Below are positions 60,706 through 64,000 of a stretch of DNA of 64,000 nt, one piece after another (positions within the stretch are counted from its first letter, which is position 1; each line of letters opens with the position of its first letter). The notes under the pieces are model-generated. The model did not search any database. It saw only the letters and a program-made list of their open reading frames with translations, and was not told the origin of the DNA. The stretch is from Annona cherimola. Lineage: Eukaryota > Streptophyta > Magnoliopsida > Magnoliales > Annonaceae. The stretch lies in the NCBI GenBank assembly GCA_030490835.1, contig CM059972.1, positions 54,603,563 to 54,667,562 of the forward strand. The letters are read 5' to 3'. A program made the position numbers and the translations under genes.

Positions 60706-63700
60706 TGTGGAACCCCGATCTTTGAGACGTGTACAAAACCCTAGGGTTGTAAACCCTAGGTAATATATTGAGAAATATATATTGATGGATATGAAATATA
60801 TGGAAATGAAGGTTAAAATACTTATGCAGGAAATTCGGATGAATAGTGCACGTGAATAGTGAAATGTGAATAGTAAATGTGGGATTAAGGAAATATGTTA
60901 ATTTAATCACTTTGGATTAACTTAATCATAAAAGACGAAAAAGGAAGCTTCCCACTACAGGACAAAAATGTTTTTTTGGATTAAAATATGAATTTTCGGA
61001 TTTTTAATTGATTTTTGAAGAAAATGAAGAAAAATTCATATCTTGCAATCCGGACATCGGATCAAGATGAAATTTTTTATGGGTGGCCAAGATATGATGA
61101 TGGATATGATGAATGGTCCAAGATTAATCAAAGATCATGAATTAAGGGTCAAGATTAAATGTCATTTGAAAATGAAAAAAGTAACTTTACTTTTTCATTA
61201 ATGGCGTTTGACTTTGATTAATTTTAATTAAATAAAATTAATGCAAAGCCTGCAATTTCTGCTGGAGCATGGACTTTTGGGGCATGATCCAATGGCTCAT
61301 GATCATCCCCATCAAAGATCAATGGCTAGAATTAATTTAGCCTAAATTAATTAATTAAAAAATAAAAAATATAGGTAAAAATAGGGCTGCAATAGGGCTG
61401 CTGGATCAGGCCTAGGGGGGGATGCACAATGCTCCATGCACCTTTTAAAATTAGAAAAAAATACATTTGCAAATTTACACCTCAAGCAAGAGGGGGTAAA
61501 TTGCAAATATGTGAAAATTCAAAAAGTATAAATAGGGGGCAGGGGTGGACGTCCAAAGGCACTCCAAGCTTGAGCAATTCAAGCATTCCCACCCCCAAAA
61601 CACGTTTTGGCCATAGAGAGAGAAGGAGAGAAGGAAGGAAAGAGAAGAAGGGAAGGAAATGAGAAGTTCTCCACTTTAGGTAAGCAATTTCTTCCCAAAT
61701 TTATTTTGGATGTTAAGTAGGGAAAATCATGCTTAGATAATGCCTAAGCATGAGAAAATAAGTAAAGTTATAATGCTTAATCGGAATCATGCCGAAACAT
61801 CGAAAATTTGGAACAAAGATGGAGCATTCAGGAAGATAGTATATGATATGTGAAAATAATGCTCCAAAATTGATAAATGATGATTTGGAATGTATGATTA
61901 TGATAAATATGATGTTGGAATGATGATATATTAATTTCATGATTTTTAGAATTAAGGATTATGCTTAACTGAAGTTATGTTGATTTTTAGTACATGGAGA
62001 AAATGATTTATTTAACCAAGTAAATGATGATAAATTCAAAATGTATGAAATTTCCCATGATATACGAAGTATAAGCTATGTCATGATATTTTTTATTTTT
62101 GGGAAAAATGTCAATTTTTGGAACCCATGAACAGTAACCACGTCTCTGTGAACAGTAAACGTGAACAGTGATGATGAACAGTAATATGCTACAGTGACAT
62201 GAACATTAATTATGAACAGTAAACAGCGTATTTTGGGAAAAAATGAGATTTATTTTTATATATTTATGAGGATATATGGATGAGATTTTTAAAGAATTTA
62301 TGGATAAAAATCCATATAAACGAGTAATGACTAAGTATCTTTATACGATTAACCTCTATGGGAATGAGGTAATGAATGGTTATAAAGCAAGCATGGAAAG
62401 TAAGCTAAGACATGAAATAGATGGATAAAATATCAAATTTTCTTGTATAGGAAAATGGAAGGAAAGGATAAAGGAGTCAGGTTGAAGCAAAGCAAAGGTA
62501 AGCAAGCAACCCTTTTGAAAATGTGAATTTATTCTCAAGTATTTATGAAATGTGTTTAAGGGTGGTCATTCCTATAATATTTTGAAATGATGAATGTTTA
62601 TGAATTTTTATGAAAATTCATGCCGGCATATTGATATCATGTGATGTTCATGGACATGTGCACATGTACGATGTATAAGGAAGAGGCTTTGGCGGAGGTA
62701 GAAAGCGGATCAGAGGGTCCCCCTTCACTATTGCCAAGTCGTATGGGCTGTGTGCCGACGGCGTCCTCCCCAGAGGTGGAGGCAAAGGAATGTTATGTTT
62801 GAATGAATGCATTGCATTTTCATACATGGATTGAAAAGGAAAGCATGGATTTGAAATTATGCTTTTAAGGGATGGTGCAAATAATTCTCTACATGAGAAT
62901 GACAAGTTACCTGGTGTAAGAGGTATATAACGCTGGAGAAATCAAAAGTCATTCATGTAGGAACCATGTAGGCGTCAAGAGGAAGAGAGGTTCCTCTTGA
63001 TGAGGCCAAGTCGGAAACAGCCGGCGTATTGGACCATGTTATGTGAGATGTTCCCTGAGCTAGCGTACCCGCACACGAAGGTTTATGTCAAGAGTGGAAA
63101 GGAAGCATTTGCACATCTAATGTTTATGAAAAGGTTTCTATTCCATTGATAGTTGATCACTTGCTAAGTGTCTCCTATCGAATGGAGAGAAATGCATTTA
63201 CAAATGATTTACATGAATGGTTTATGAAAGGTTTCGAAATATGGTTTACGAAAAGGTTTCTATTCTGTTGGTAGTTGATCACTTGGTAAGTGTCTTCTAT
63301 CGAATGGAGAGGAATGCATTTAAAATGAAAAATGCTTGCTTATTGAGTTTCGACTCATGTTTTGTTTTTCCCAACCTCAGACAGGTATAGGGAAAGATAA
63401 GAGATGAAGGGCACGAGTTGCTAAAGGAAAAGAAGAATCTACAAAGGTTAGTAGATTTTTATATGAACAAATTCCTTAATAGGATATGATGAGAAAGGAC
63501 ATAGATTTATGAAATTATGAAGTTAAGAATAATATGAGAAGTTGATGATTTATGATGTAATGGATAAGTCCATTATGAATGATGATGATATATGTTTATG
63601 TGATGAAAGAAAAAGAAAAAAAAATTGGACGAGATCCAATTAAGAACTCGCCGCGTGATCAGGGCAACAATCCTGATTCACACTTACCAATCGACAAGAT

Positions 63701-63744
63701 CCCGGAGTAAGGTCAAATGTGACGCCTCGGTTCGGGGCGCCACA
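60706..63744 (+). repeat. LTR-A7: solo gypsy LTR in copia-3 gag
   Basis: A 3039-bp unit from TGTGGAACCCC to GGGCGCCACA. Flanks CGTTC (60701-60705) and CGTAC (63745-63749) form a TSD with one mismatch; copia-2 has CGTAC at this place, so the left copy mutated. Contents: a GA-rich leader (61612-61660), a donor-like TTAGGTAAGC at 61680, and an acceptor-like TCTTGTATAG ending at 62450. The 47-nt block 62451-62497 precedes GTAAGCAAGC. A GAACAGTAA array (62128-62227), a tandem pair of 122 bp (63131-63374) and the U5 stem-loop (63658-63677) follow. No gene. Confidence 0.94.
62128..62227 (+). repeat. GAACAGTAA word array in LTR-A7
   Basis: The word GAACAGT(A/G) occurs about six times in 100 bases, plus ACAGTGACA and GAACATTAA variants. 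A related GAATAGTG series lies at 60840-60880 in the same LTR. It lies between donor-like and acceptor-like sites. Confidence 0.7.
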
Positions 63745-64000
63745 CGTACATGCCTCTTCCCTTTGGCCTTTGGTATTTTCTATTTTCATGTCTTTCCTTC
63801 CTTTCTTGATAATCCTTTGGTCTCTCTTCCGGTGTAAGACATTGAGCTTGCATATGTCCCATACCCCCGCATCTATAGCATTTTATAACCTCCTTCTTCT
63901 TCTCTCTTCGTGGTCTTTCTTTGAAGTCTTTGAGGTTCTTTTCTTTTCTCACAAATTTTCGAGATTTGCGAGTAAGAAGTGCAATATCTTCATCATCGTT

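Larger units (their letters stand above)
55873..64000 (-). mobile_element. copia-3: Ty1/copia element, left LTR truncated
   Basis: Same family and orientation as copia-2. From right to left: gag (split by a solo LTR), pol, PPT and the first 554 bases of the 3' LTR. The 5' LTR and N-terminal gag lie beyond the right edge. The left end joins the integrase of the Tekay-like element without a recognisable LTR end, so a deletion or recombination removed part of the LTR and perhaps of the target. Confidence 0.92.
59832..64000 (-). pseudogene. copia-3 gag, split by a solo LTR
   Basis: Two coding blocks, 63745-64000 and 59832-60705, flank the solo LTR 60706-63744. The right block has the CYRCGGMGHMQAQC knuckle and KGRGMYV; its N-terminal part is outside the window. 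The left block has the coiled coil (about 60420-60240), the second knuckle CNFCNKMGHKAYKC (near 59990) and a WVPRNTRFGLSK tail. Removing the LTR and one 5-bp target copy restores the frame, so the insertion is a clean interruption. The only other fault seen is TAA 60198-60200 in place of a Gln codon. Confidence 0.92.

Overview
The window is repeat-rich nuclear DNA of a flowering plant; the species cannot be told from it. I can support no host gene, tRNA, rRNA or CRISPR array. Practically every base can be assigned to LTR retrotransposons nested in one another, plus one small hAT-type MITE. Exact boundaries come from TG...CA ends, 5-bp (8-bp for the MITE) target-site duplications (TSDs), primer-binding sites (PBS), polypurine tracts (PPT) and pol motifs.

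Layout. (1) 1-6085: copia-1 (+), a Ty1/copia element with damaged gag-pol and no PBS, inserted in a minus-strand long gypsy LTR (6086-9089 and 10825-12160, 'LTR-A2'). That LTR also hosts a 1.7-kb solo LTR of a second family (9090-10824, 'LTR-B1'). (2) 12161-14357, 19916-20562 and 29151-31220: three pieces of one plus-strand long LTR ('LTR-A1'), split by a minus-strand solo LTR (14358-19915, 'LTR-A3') and by a structurally complete minus-strand copia element (20563-29150, copia-2, TSD TAGGG). (3) 31220/31221: LTR-A1 ends inside an Athila-like Ty3/gypsy element (31221-36504). This has RNase H and integrase remnants, a downstream extra ORF of the putative-plant-transposon-protein type, a hAT MITE in that ORF, a PPT and the start of a 3' LTR. 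(4) 36505: another long LTR ('LTR-A4', 36505-41086 and 42792-43199) sits in the Athila LTR and contains a second LTR-B solo copy (41087-42791). (5) 43200-55872: a chromovirus (Del/Tekay-like) gypsy element with 4-kb 5' LTR, PBS, an unrecognised extra ORF upstream of gag, gag, and pol up to mid-integrase. A solo LTR (50148-53602, TSD AGACC) is nested in its protease. (6) 55873-64000: copia-3 (minus), cut at its left LTR, with its gag split by one more solo LTR (60706-63744).

The three copia copies belong to one family: LTR of about 1.65 kb, tRNA-iMet PBS, gag with two separated CCHC knuckles, pol with pol order PR-INT-RT-RH. In all three, pol lies in the +1 frame relative to gag. The long LTR-A copies share far more internal organisation than an LTR needs: purine-rich leader with GTAAGTA donor, a 44-48 nt micro-exon-like block, two arrays of short hairpins, and a U5 stem-loop. 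These non-coding arrangements, the +1 gag/pol junction and the extra ORF of the Tekay-like element are the best candidates for something undescribed. No element here looks fully functional: each pol has stops or frameshifts, and most stops are explained by C-to-T or G-to-A change.
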